DNA of 64,000 bases. Source: Rheinheimera lutimaris. GTDB lineage: Bacteria > Pseudomonadota > Gammaproteobacteria > Enterobacterales > Alteromonadaceae. The notes below the pieces were generated by a model that was not told the origin of the DNA, ran no database searches, and was given only the letters and a program-made list of their open reading frames with translations. The stretch's first letter is position 1; every line of letters starts with the position of its first letter. The stretch covers positions 1-64,000 of the forward strand of contig NZ_JABSOD010000009.1 of NCBI RefSeq assembly GCF_013283795.1. Reading direction: 5' to 3'. Both the position numbers and the translations under genes were made by a program. Positions 41,882 to 49,304 of this stretch are shown here, one piece after another.

Positions 41882-42064
41882 TTGAAGTCGATAAACGAAG
41901 AGCTGGCGGTGGTGGTGTCCGGCACCATAAATGAGAATATGGACAATATCGCCAACGCAGTGGAAAGCACTACGGTGAAATCGACTGAACTGTCGGTCTC
42001 CAGCCAGCAGCTACGGCAAATGGCCAGTGAGATGAAAAAATCACTCAGTGGTTTTAAACTCTAA
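41882..42064 (+). pseudogene. Duplicated 3' end of the chemotaxis receptor gene
   Basis: About 57 codons match the end of the receptor gene at 39925-40087 almost residue for residue ([20 protein letters not shown] and the same FKL terminus). One extra GTG codon appears in the GGTGGTGGT run, and many third-position changes show that the copies have diverged. There is no sensor or signalling core, so this is a remnant rather than a gene. It is followed by its own copy of the receptor terminator. Confidence 0.9.
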
Positions 42065-42088
42065 GCCAATATAGGTAAGTGCAGAAAC

Positions 42089-42121
42089 AACAAAGCCCCG
42101 CAACAGCGGGGCTTTGTTTTA
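42089..42121 (+). terminator. Terminator copy 2
   Basis: AACAAAGCCCCGC (42089-42101) pairs with GCGGGGCTTTGTT (42106-42118), followed by TTT. The 44 bases 42082-42125 are identical to 45194-45237. Confidence 0.88.
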
Positions 42122-42184
42122 GGGACTTTTTATTAAAGCCAGTTCAGGATAATCTGTAGAAAAATCTAAATAAAGAACTGGTAA

Positions 42185-42967
42185 ATGAATAACGCAAAAA
42201 AAACTCAGATACCGTTAAAACATATAGTCTCGGCTGTTTCCTTCTTTATTGCCTTAACAGTCGCCGTGTACATCGCAAAATGGGGAGTTGGTTTTTACGA
42301 TAGTGTTGAGAAGTGGGGCCAGCTCGGAGATTTCTTTGGGGGGTTATTAAACCCTGTGATCGGTTTTGCTGGTGTTCTGTTGTTGGCTCTGACACTCAAA
42401 CAAAACCAAGATGCTATGAGGGACACCGGAGAAATTCTCAAACATGATCAGCTAAGGCAATCCATGATAGCGGTATTACAAGCTTTCAAATCAGACTTGA
42501 CTCTGAAAACAAGTTATAGCTTCAATATTGGTGACAGCGTTTTCAATGGTTCTTCAGCCGCTCAATTGTGCTGTATTTACTACAAACTCCTAGCAGATAA
42601 AAAAGAACAGAATTGTGACAGGGTTTACCCATATTTACAGGATGCTTTAAGTACAACGGCGTTTACTTCTCTTTACGCTTTGAATAAATTGTTAGATGAA
42701 GAGCTTGATGAACGTCGTAAATTATTGTTAATTACTCTGATTGTTAGTTATGTGCCGGTCCAGGTCATCGCTATCCTATATATGTTGATTCGTAAAAATG
42801 AAATAAACTCCGATGCAGATCATCCTATTAACAAAGACGGCGTTGTTCTCACTCGGGAGTTTATTAAACATTGTGAAATGGATTCTGTCCTTCTGAAGTG
42901 TGAGGCTGAAGCTCATCGGATTGCTCTAAAAGAGTTGAAAGAGCATTCCGTCGCTCAACCGAGTTAA
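42185..42967 (+). CDS. Membrane protein with putative abortive-infection (putAbiC-like) N-terminus
   Basis: A 260-aa protein with two membrane segments (about 12-32 and 50-70) separated by a short extracytoplasmic loop, then a coiled cytoplasmic part from about residue 73. The segment GQLGDFFGGLLNPVIGF followed by a hydrophobic helix and LKQNQDAM is the hallmark N-terminus of 'putative phage abortive infection' proteins (putAbiC type) and related proteins. The C-terminal part has no motif I recognise. The gene is AT-richer than the core genome. It precedes another membrane protein by 47 bases. A defence role is inferred from the N-terminus and context only. Confidence 0.6.
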   Translation: MNNAKKTQIPLKHIVSAVSFFIALTVAVYIAKWGVGFYDSVEKWGQLGDFFGGLLNPVIGFAGVLLLALTLKQNQDAMRDTGEILKHDQLRQSMIAVLQAFKSDLTLKTSYSFNIGDSVFNGSSAAQLCCIYYKLLADKKEQNCDRVYPYLQDALSTTAFTSLYALNKLLDEELDERRKLLLITLIVSYVPVQVIAILYMLIRKNEINSDADHPINKDGVVLTREFIKHCEMDSVLLKCEAEAHRIALKELKEHSVAQPS

Positions 42968-43014
42968 TTTTTTGGCCTTTTTAGCAATGGAATCGCAAAT
43001 GTAGAGGAAAGCGC

Positions 43015-43770
43015 ATGTTCTACCAGTTTTTTATAGATGCTAATGAAAAGGATAATAAGGTATCAGCAAGAGGCCTAATGGTCATTTTTGTGCTGGGAGT
43101 CGTTCCCATTATATTAGGGATAGATCTGAATGAAATTCAGTTTGAGTTGTCTTGGCTTAAGCAATTTGAGATAACACATAAAGAACGTTTTTCTTTAATC
43201 TACGCCGCTTTGATTTTTTACTCACTCTATAGGTTTCAACTCGTTAATAAAGAAACTAAAAAAACCAGCCAACTTAAGTCGCTAGGTTGGTTCATAACAA
43301 ATAAGTATGTAGGCCATTTGTTTGTAAAGAGATTTATTTTTAGAGCCGACCAGTTTAATGGCGTGTACGTTGATAAACGCTCTGAGGATTTAAAAGTAGT
43401 GGTCAATGCTAACTATGATTCCTATGAACCCCACATGAAAGCCGATACTTTTTCACTTCTGCATAATAATTATGGGGAATTATGTGCCCAAGTGAGGCGA
43501 AGTGAAGATGTGAGTCTTAAAAGTTTGGGAATATCTGAGTTATGGGACATTCAATTGGATCCTGACTGCTACCCATTTGACGGGCAGCAGGTTGTGTCAG
43601 ATCTGGCTGTAATTAAGAGCTTTAAATTGCGAGTGCTTCTTGGATTAGCGGAGTTTGTATTCTCGTTTAAGTCTATGACCAAAGATGTTTCTAGTCTGGA
43701 TTATTACTTGCCCATATACTGTAATACAGGGTTGGCGCTGTATCTTATTATTCATTACCTAGCTATATAG
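43015..43770 (+). CDS. Unknown membrane protein in the accessory cassette
   Basis: I do not recognise this 251-aa protein. It has hydrophobic segments at about 20-35 (LMVIFVLGVVPIILGI), 60-75 and near the C-terminus (LALYLIIHYLAI). A soluble middle part of ~150 residues holds Asp- and Tyr-rich stretches but no catalytic motif I can see. Base composition is AT-rich like the preceding gene, and AGAGGAAAG precedes the ATG. Close spacing suggests co-transcription with the putAbiC-like gene, so the two may form one system. Confidence 0.6.
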   Translation: MFYQFFIDANEKDNKVSARGLMVIFVLGVVPIILGIDLNEIQFELSWLKQFEITHKERFSLIYAALIFYSLYRFQLVNKETKKTSQLKSLGWFITNKYVGHLFVKRFIFRADQFNGVYVDKRSEDLKVVVNANYDSYEPHMKADTFSLLHNNYGELCAQVRRSEDVSLKSLGISELWDIQLDPDCYPFDGQQVVSDLAVIKSFKLRVLLGLAEFVFSFKSMTKDVSSLDYYLPIYCNTGLALYLIIHYLAI

Positions 43771-43784
43771 CCAGTGCTGCGGCT

Positions 43785-43920
43785 GGCACTTCCACCCACT
43801 GTACATGCCTTTCTGATATATCTTCGTTGACTTGGCATCAGTGTGCGCTGTCTGGCCCTGCTTGTCTATGCTCGTGTCGCGGGACAGGTAAATGGATAAG
43901 ATGCGTATTTCATGGAACAT
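43785..43920 (-). pseudogene. Remnant of a tyrosine recombinase (integrase) C-terminus
   Basis: On the minus strand a short frame reads FHEIR, then AHTDAKSTKIYQKG 18 residues later, and GW. This matches the end of the tyrosine recombinase catalytic domain: the HxxR box (His at 43914-43912, Arg at 43905-43903), the second His (43845-43843) and the catalytic Tyr nine residues further on (43818-43816), the same His-to-Tyr spacing as XerD. A stop at 43965-43963 cuts the frame upstream and the rest of the domain is missing, so it is a dead fragment. It shows that the region once carried its own integrase. Confidence 0.65.
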
Positions 43921-43942
43921 CGACCTTCTTTCTGATGCCAAG
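43831..43942. repeat. 11-bp inverted repeat over the integrase remnant
   Basis: CTTGGCATCAG at 43831-43841 recurs as CTGATGCCAAG at 43932-43942, 90 bases apart. The left copy lies in the codons of the AHTDAK segment. It could be the scar of an inversion or a chance match. The rest of the 283-base gap 43771-44053 holds only the integrase remnant and the upstream region of the metallopeptidase gene. Confidence 0.4.
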
Positions 43943-44053
43943 TGGTTGAGTACATTTAAACGTTAGCCTAGGCTAAATGCAGTTCCCATTAACACTTATT
44001 TTGTAAATGAGCTATCGTTAATTGATTGCTTTTTATACAAAAAGGTTTATTGC

Positions 44054-45151
44054 ATGACAGCACCTCTAAATTTGATAATCAAAGACCGCCAGCGGCTACA
44101 AAATCCTTGCGCACATCTCGATGATGAAGGGGAGTTTAGTGCCGATATGCCAAGTCAGTTCGCTATCAATGACATAAATAAAGATCAAGCAGATATTGCT
44201 GGCAATAGAGGTTATCGACACCCGTATGAAGTTTTAGCTGACCAGACTGATGATGATGAAATTAAAATGCCACCATCTTCAAATGCTTATCCGGACATTC
44301 CGGCAGCACAGTACGAAAGCAAAGAGCTGCACGAAGGGTACAAAGGTAACCTGAATCGCTACGCCGTTGCAGCAAATCGGGATGAAGATGAGTTTTTATC
44401 CGCCGGCGGTAGTGACAAACAGAACGCATCTTTGCCGCTTCTGCAATTCACTCAGCTTGTGACTGACAGCAAAGGCAAAATTAGTTATAAGCATATTGAG
44501 AAGGCTGCGCGGCAGCTGACACATGTAATATGGCGTCATAGAGAAGCGCTGTGGCCGGACGGTGTACCTGATGATCCGGCAGAGTTGCTGAACCCTGAAA
44601 AGGCATTTGAGCTGTTGGGGTATAAGGTATCTAAAAGAAGTTCATTAGGTGTTATCGAAGGCGATATAGATGTCGCAGGAATTATAGACAAAGACAATCG
44701 AACAGCAGAACTCTCGATGTTAATGTCACCTGAAATTATGAATTTTACAGCTGCTCATGAGGTAGGGCATGCCATTATGCATCAGCAGTCTGGTTTACAT
44801 CGTGACAAACCACTGGATGGCAGTGGCACTGGCCCCAAGGATCATATCGAGCTTGAGGCTGAGAAGTTCGCAGTATACTTTTTAATGCCCGCTAAATTGG
44901 TAAGCCGCAGGTTCAACGAACGTTTCCCATCGGAATTATTGCAGCGTGACAATTTACAACATATTTTAAATCGCAATAAAAATAAGCGGATAGAAAAAGA
45001 GTTATCAACCAAACGCGGGTTAGCAAGGGCGTTGGCAGGTTTAGACAGTATTAATGGCGAAGCAGTATTTTCGCTTTCTGAACAGTTTAAGGTTTCCAGA
45101 GAGGCGATGGCCATTCGATTGGAAGAGCTGGACTTGATACCGGAATACTAA
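44054..45151 (+). CDS. ImmA/IrrE-family zinc metallopeptidase
   Basis: A 365-aa protein. The C-terminal half is an ImmA/IrrE peptidase: HEVGH (His235-His239) gives two zinc ligands and the catalytic Glu, the Glu in LEAEKFAVYFLMP (about 272-276) is the third ligand, and the ending FSLSEQFKVSREAMAIRLEEL is the usual small helical extension. Such enzymes cleave repressors to induce mobile elements or stress responses. The N-terminal ~120 residues are acidic, Asn-rich and unfamiliar. No cognate HTH repressor gene is adjacent, which is unusual for an ImmA. It is the last gene of the accessory region before tRNA-Pro. Confidence 0.85.
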   Translation: MTAPLNLIIKDRQRLQNPCAHLDDEGEFSADMPSQFAINDINKDQADIAGNRGYRHPYEVLADQTDDDEIKMPPSSNAYPDIPAAQYESKELHEGYKGNLNRYAVAANRDEDEFLSAGGSDKQNASLPLLQFTQLVTDSKGKISYKHIEKAARQLTHVIWRHREALWPDGVPDDPAELLNPEKAFELLGYKVSKRSSLGVIEGDIDVAGIIDKDNRTAELSMLMSPEIMNFTAAHEVGHAIMHQQSGLHRDKPLDGSGTGPKDHIELEAEKFAVYFLMPAKLVSRRFNERFPSELLQRDNLQHILNRNKNKRIEKELSTKRGLARALAGLDSINGEAVFSLSEQFKVSREAMAIRLEELDLIPEY

Positions 45152-45200
45152 GTTTGGGTGTAAGGCTGATGAACTCGCCTTAAATGCTACTTACAGAAAC

Positions 45201-45233
45201 AACAAAGCCCCGCAACAGCGGGGCTTTGTTTTA
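45201..45233 (+). terminator. Terminator copy 3, after the metallopeptidase gene
   Basis: AACAAAGCCCCGC (45201-45213) pairs with GCGGGGCTTTGTT (45218-45230), followed by TT. Identical to copy 2 over 44 bases. It stands just 11 bases from the 3' end of tRNA-Pro. Confidence 0.88.
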
Positions 45234-45243
45234 GGGAATTTAA

Positions 45244-45320
<77 letters not shown>

Positions 45321-45331
45321 ACGTAGGGCGT

Positions 45332-45359
45332 ATCATAATGATTCCCCGCCAGAAAGCAA
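45332..45359 (-). promoter_or_regulatory. tRNA-Pro promoter
   Basis: TTGCTT (45359-45354) and TATGAT (45337-45332) are spaced 16 bases apart. The GC-rich discriminator ACGCCC before the start site is typical of stringently controlled stable-RNA promoters. Confidence 0.65.
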
Positions 45360-45505
45360 TGCTGTATTGGTTGACTGTTGCAAATTTCGCCAACCAGCAA
45401 GCTTTATATATCAGCAAGTTGAATAAGCACTATAGCTGCGTCTTGCTATCTTAATTTCTTACCCGCTGCTAAAATAGCCGTCTTTACGTCTTTTGGTGTA
45501 TAGCT

Positions 45506-46378
45506 GTGCTGTGGATCCCCTTTACCTTGCTGGCTGCGTTTATGCAGGCCTGGCGCAATGCGTTTCAAAAGCAATTAAGCAAAGATGTTGGCGTGGCCGG
45601 CGTTACGCTGGCGCGTTTTATCTGGGCGTCGCCGTTAGCGGCAGTGTATTTGTGGGCTTTGTATCAGTGGCAACCTGTTGCTATGCCTTCGTTCAGTGCG
45701 GGCTTTGCCGGCTTTGTCGTGGCGGCAGCGCTGGCACAAATTCTGGCCACTGCGCTGATGGTAAAGCTGTTTAAGCTGCGGAACTATGCTATCGGAGCCG
45801 GGCTGGCTAAAAGCGAGGCGGTGTTGGCTGCGGTGCTGGGCGTGGTGTTTTTCAGCGAATCTTTAACCGCGCTGGGTTGGTTAGGTGTGGCCTTAGGTGG
45901 CTGTGCGGTATTTTTACTCAGTGGTGCCAGCTTACGCCAGTTGTCGCTGCCGGTAATGTTACTGGGGCTGGGGAGCGGTTTGGCTTTTGCACTGACATCC
46001 TTGTGGGTGCGTCAGGCCAGCCTGGTGCTGGGCTTGCCGTTTCCGCACGGTGCGGCTTGGGTATTGCTGTTGGTGATCTTATTGCAAACTGCCGTATTAT
46101 TGCTGTGGTTAAGTATGAAACACCGGCCGACATTAACGGCGTTATGGCAGCGGCCTAAACTAACCTTGTTGATCAGTGCATGCAGTTGTGTGGGCTCGGT
46201 AGGCTGGTTTACCGCTATGAGCCTGGAGTCGGTGGCGTTGGTAAAAACGCTGGGCCAGGTGGAAGTGCTGTTTATGTTGCTGATTTCGGCCTTTGTATTT
46301 AAAGAGAAACTACAAAAAGCCGATCATTGGGGCCTGGCGCTGATAGTGTTGGCGGCCATAGCAGTAATGTGGGCTTAA
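45506..46378 (+). CDS. EamA/DMT-family transporter
   Basis: A 290-aa protein with about 10 hydrophobic segments in two EamA repeats (LAAFMQAWRNAFQKQL at the start; GQVEVLFMLLISAFVFKEKL in the second repeat). The proposed start is GTG at 45506; there is no strong ribosome binding site, so another start nearby is possible. The 354 bases between the metallopeptidase gene and this one hold terminator copy 3, tRNA-Pro and its promoter. It is the first of a short plus-strand run with plsC-like and second EamA genes. Confidence 0.82.
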   Translation: MLWIPFTLLAAFMQAWRNAFQKQLSKDVGVAGVTLARFIWASPLAAVYLWALYQWQPVAMPSFSAGFAGFVVAAALAQILATALMVKLFKLRNYAIGAGLAKSEAVLAAVLGVVFFSESLTALGWLGVALGGCAVFLLSGASLRQLSLPVMLLGLGSGLAFALTSLWVRQASLVLGLPFPHGAAWVLLLVILLQTAVLLLWLSMKHRPTLTALWQRPKLTLLISACSCVGSVGWFTAMSLESVALVKTLGQVEVLFMLLISAFVFKEKLQKADHWGLALIVLAAIAVMWA

Positions 46379-46444
46379 TTAGCAATGAGACTGGTGAATT
46401 TTCACTAACTCAGTAAAATGGAGCGCTCTTAAGAGCCAACCGTA

Positions 46445-47575
46445 GTGATTTTTGTGTCAGAACAAGATATATATGCCGATATCCGGCCTTACAACGATAG
46501 CGAAGTGGTACCTGCTATAGCGCGTTTAATTGCCGATAAAGACTTTATTCAGGCAATTTTACATTACCGTTTTCCGCATTTGTCCGGCCCGTTTGGCTGG
46601 TTATTATCGCCGTTAGTAAAATATGCGCTAAAGCGGCGTTGGGCCAAACTTACTAATGTATTGGCGGTACAAAAGCAGGTCGCGGCTTTTATGGACCGGA
46701 TGATAGACAGCACCACTAACAAGGTAACGGTGTCGGGACTGGATCAGCTTACGCCCGGCAAGGCTTATCTTTTTGTATCCAATCATCGCGATATTGCCAT
46801 GGACCCTGCATTGGTAAACTGGTGTTTGCACCATCATGGTTTTGATACTGTGCGCATTGCCATTGGTGATAATTTGCTGCGCAAAGCCTGTGCTACCGAA
46901 CTGATGAAGCTGAATAAAAGTTTTATTGTGAAACGCGGCGCCAAAGGCCCGCGTGAAATGCTGAAAAATTTCTCGCAGTTGTCGTCTTACATTAAGCATT
47001 CACTGGAACAACAACAATCGGTATGGATCGCGCAAAAAGAAGGCCGCGCTAAAGACGGTAATGATGAAACCGACCCGGCTATTTTGAAAATGTTTTATAT
47101 GGAAGGCAAAAAGCGCGGTGAAGATTTTGCTACCTATATGGCCGGGTTAAATATCGTGCCGGTGTGCTTATCTTATGAGTACGACCCATGTGATATCGAC
47201 AAAATTAACGAGTTGTGGCAAAAGCAAACCGCCGGTAGTTATCAAAAAGGCGAGTTTGAAGATATCGACAGCATTATTAAGGGCATAGTCGGCTTCAAAG
47301 GTCGTGTGCATGTGGCGTTCGGCACACCGCTTACCGATGTACCGGCAGAGCCTGAGCAACTGGCTGCATTGATTGATCAGCAAATTTGGCAGCGCTACCG
47401 CTTATTTCCGGTAAATTATTTAGCCGCCGGACAACAGCATAGCGCTGTTGATGAAGCGGTGGCCGAACAGTGGCAGCAACGCTTACAAGCCGTGCCGGTT
47501 GCCGCGCAGCCAATGTTAAACCGGCTGTATGCCGCGCCGTTACTCAAGCAACACACAGTGGAACACAGTACTTGA
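46445..47575 (+). CDS. PlsC-type 1-acylglycerol-3-phosphate acyltransferase-like protein
   Basis: A 376-aa glycerolipid acyltransferase. The catalytic NHxxxxD motif is NHRDIAMD near residue 114, followed by VKRGAKGPREMLKNF and WIAQKEGRAKDG (the acceptor-phosphate block, EGR). It is longer than housekeeping PlsC (about 245 aa), with extra N- and C-terminal segments as seen in marine gammaproteobacterial paralogues. No membrane segment is obvious, so it is probably peripheral. The start is a GTG at 46445 or 46454, neither with a strong binding site. It overlaps the next gene by 4 bases. Confidence 0.82.
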   Translation: MIFVSEQDIYADIRPYNDSEVVPAIARLIADKDFIQAILHYRFPHLSGPFGWLLSPLVKYALKRRWAKLTNVLAVQKQVAAFMDRMIDSTTNKVTVSGLDQLTPGKAYLFVSNHRDIAMDPALVNWCLHHHGFDTVRIAIGDNLLRKACATELMKLNKSFIVKRGAKGPREMLKNFSQLSSYIKHSLEQQQSVWIAQKEGRAKDGNDETDPAILKMFYMEGKKRGEDFATYMAGLNIVPVCLSYEYDPCDIDKINELWQKQTAGSYQKGEFEDIDSIIKGIVGFKGRVHVAFGTPLTDVPAEPEQLAALIDQQIWQRYRLFPVNYLAAGQQHSAVDEAVAEQWQQRLQAVPVAAQPMLNRLYAAPLLKQHTVEHST

Positions 47576-48447
47576 GTTACCTTATTGCGGTAACACTGTT
47601 ATGGGCGTTTTCGTTTAGCTTGATTGGGGTGTATTTAGCCGGTCAGGTAGATGCTTATTTTGCGGTACTGCTGCGGGTGCTGCTGGCTTTGCTGGTGTTT
47701 TTACCTTTTATGCGCCGGATACAACTGTCGTTGGCACTAAAGTTACTGGTGTTGGGAGCGGTGCAACTGGGGCTGATGTATTTGTTTTATTATCAGTCGT
47801 TTTTGTTGCTTAGCGTGGCGGAAGTGCTGGTTTTCACCATCTTTACACCAGTGTATATCACCTTGCTGTACGACGCATTGCAGCGCCGCTTCCGCTATCG
47901 CTTTTTACTGGCTGCGTTGTTGGCGGTAGTCGCTGCGGCCATTATGCGTTATCAGGGCCTGACACAAGACTACTGGTTGGGCTTTGCGGTAGTGCAGGGG
48001 GCAAATTTATGTTTTGCCTTTGGCCAGGTGGGCTATAAGTTACTATTGGCACAACGGCCTTCAGCCCTGGCGCAACATCAGTTGTTTGGCTGGTTCTACC
48101 TTGGCGCAGCTATGGTAGTGTTGCCGGCGTGGTGGTTGCTTGGCAGCGCACAATACCCGCAAAGTGCAACACAATGGAGCATATTGCTGTGGTTGGGTTT
48201 GGTGGCCTCCGGTGGCGGTTATTATTACTGGAACAAAGGCGCAACCCTGGTCAGCAGTGGCATCTTGGCTGTGATGAATAATATGCTGATCCCTGCCGGC
48301 TTATTGGTAAATATTGTGCTGTGGAACCGCAATGAAAATCTGTTGAGCTTAGGCATAGGCTCAATACTGTTAATCTTATCCTGTATGTTGTGTAAGCCGG
48401 TGCGCAACTCAGTTAAACCCGGAGTGGCAGATGGCCAGACAAGTTAG
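47572..48447 (+). CDS. EamA/DMT-family transporter
   Basis: The frame is open from 47470, but a TTG at 47572 overlapping the plsC-like stop (TTGA) opens directly on the first membrane helix (SYLIAVTLLWAFSFSLIGVY), giving 291 aa. The longer version would add 34 hydrophilic residues coded inside plsC. About 10 hydrophobic segments; EVLVFTIFTPVYITLLYDAL and GILAVMNNMLIPAGLLV are the two repeat signatures. It lies in one operon with the plsC-like gene and the following DUF2960 gene. Confidence 0.8.
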   Translation: MSYLIAVTLLWAFSFSLIGVYLAGQVDAYFAVLLRVLLALLVFLPFMRRIQLSLALKLLVLGAVQLGLMYLFYYQSFLLLSVAEVLVFTIFTPVYITLLYDALQRRFRYRFLLAALLAVVAAAIMRYQGLTQDYWLGFAVVQGANLCFAFGQVGYKLLLAQRPSALAQHQLFGWFYLGAAMVVLPAWWLLGSAQYPQSATQWSILLWLGLVASGGGYYYWNKGATLVSSGILAVMNNMLIPAGLLVNIVLWNRNENLLSLGIGSILLILSCMLCKPVRNSVKPGVADGQTS

Positions 48448-48676
48448 CTATACCTTTAATAACCAGCGTAAAGTAATTAACTTTAGCTATGACAAACACC
48501 GTGATATGTATGAAGCGGTGGCGGCTGCCGAAGGCATAGACTTAACCCGCTTTCTGGCGATGGAGCAGCAAGTGGCGATGACAGCTAAACGTGGCGCGGC
48601 AGTAAAGAATTACCGCCAGCAAGAATTTGCCCGCATGGGCTTTGCCGATATTGCTTTTGTCAGGGAAGAACAGTAG
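48431..48676 (+). CDS. DUF2960-like small protein
   Basis: An 81-aa soluble protein that overlaps the end of the EamA gene by 17 bases and has GGAG before its ATG. RQVSYTFNNQRKVINFSYDK, then HRDMYEAVAAAEGIDLTRFL and FARMGFADIAFVREE, matches in layout the short DUF2960 family known from Shewanella and relatives. Function is unknown. Overlap suggests co-translation with the transporter. Confidence 0.75.
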   Translation: MARQVSYTFNNQRKVINFSYDKHRDMYEAVAAAEGIDLTRFLAMEQQVAMTAKRGAAVKNYRQQEFARMGFADIAFVREEQ

Positions 48677-48741
48677 CTGAAGATGGCGCCTGTAACAGGG
48701 CGCTTATTTTTATTCAGCCGGGGCGGTAAATTACAGGCAAT

Positions 48742-48770
48742 AAAAAAGGACACCGCAGTGTCCTTTTTTT
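48742..48770. terminator. Bidirectional terminator between DUF2960 and cold shock genes
   Basis: AAAAAAGGACAC pairs with GTGTCCTTTTTT around a CGCA loop. T runs on both strands suit the two convergent genes. Confidence 0.88.
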
Positions 48771-48784
48771 AGCAAGTGCTTAAA

Positions 48785-48994
48785 TTACAGAACTGTAACG
48801 TTAGCAGCTTGTGGGCCTTTTTGGCCTTGTTCGATTTCGAAAGCTACGCGTTGGCCTTCGTTTAAGGTTTTGTAACCTTCAGTTTGGATAGCACGGAAGT
48901 GAACGAATGCGTCAGCGCCGCCGTTATCCTGAGTAATGAAACCGAAACCTTTATCAGCGTTGAACCACTTAACTACACCAGTTACTTTAGCCAT
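48785..48994 (-). CDS. CspA-family cold shock protein
   Basis: A 69-aa OB-fold nucleic-acid chaperone with intact RNP1 (KGFGFIT) and RNP2 (AFVHF) motifs and the usual start [14 protein letters not shown]. It melts RNA structure during cold adaptation or growth changes. AGGAGTC precedes the ATG. It is preceded by an untranslated leader of about 175 bases, typical of cspA-like genes regulated through mRNA structure. Confidence 0.96.
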   Translation of the reverse strand: MAKVTGVVKWFNADKGFGFITQDNGGADAFVHFRAIQTEGYKTLNEGQRVAFEIEQGQKGPQAANVTVL

Positions 48995-49203
48995 GAATGA
49001 CTCCTAAAAATTTTAATAGAACTAATTGACGCTTAATTGCGCTTTTAGCCTGACTGTTACCTTACTTATGCGGCCAAACGTGCGTGAATCTTCAGGACAT
49101 GACTTACAATGAAGCTGTGTAGCGAAGTTTTCATAAACATTTTGTTACATAGGTCTGCTTTACAGGCCGGAAAGAACTATAACAGGTTTGAGCCGAATGT
49201 ATA
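48995..49203 (-). promoter_or_regulatory. Promoter and long 5' leader of the cold shock gene
   Basis: A -35 TATACA (49203-49198) and a -10 TATAGT (49181-49176) are 16 bases apart and predict transcription from about 49168, about 170 bases upstream of the ATG. The leader has no reading frame of interest. Long leaders of this kind fold in a temperature-dependent way in cspA mRNAs. Of the 310-base gap 48995-49304, the remainder holds only the ald terminator. Confidence 0.5.
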
Positions 49204-49249
49204 TAGTAAATTGCAAATAAACCTTTGTCAGACAATAAAAAAGCCGGAA

Positions 49250-49278
49250 AAATAAAAAAGGCCGCTAAAGCGGCCTTT
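49250..49278 (-). terminator. Terminator of ald
   Basis: GGCCGC and GCGGCC pair around TAAA. The minus strand continues TTTTTTATTTTT, 27 bases past the ald stop. Confidence 0.85.
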
Positions 49279-49304
49279 AAATACAGTTGTTTATTTATTG
49301 AACA

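Noticed and set aside
41882-42064. 60-aa plus-strand frame as a small gene
   Set aside because: The frame is the copied tail of the chemotaxis receptor. Its apparent TTG start is the junction of foreign DNA with the duplicated segment.
43759-43941. 60-aa minus-strand frame as a functional gene
   Set aside because: It starts with TTG, has no ribosome binding site, and its only recognisable content is the end of an integrase. It is listed as a pseudogene fragment instead.
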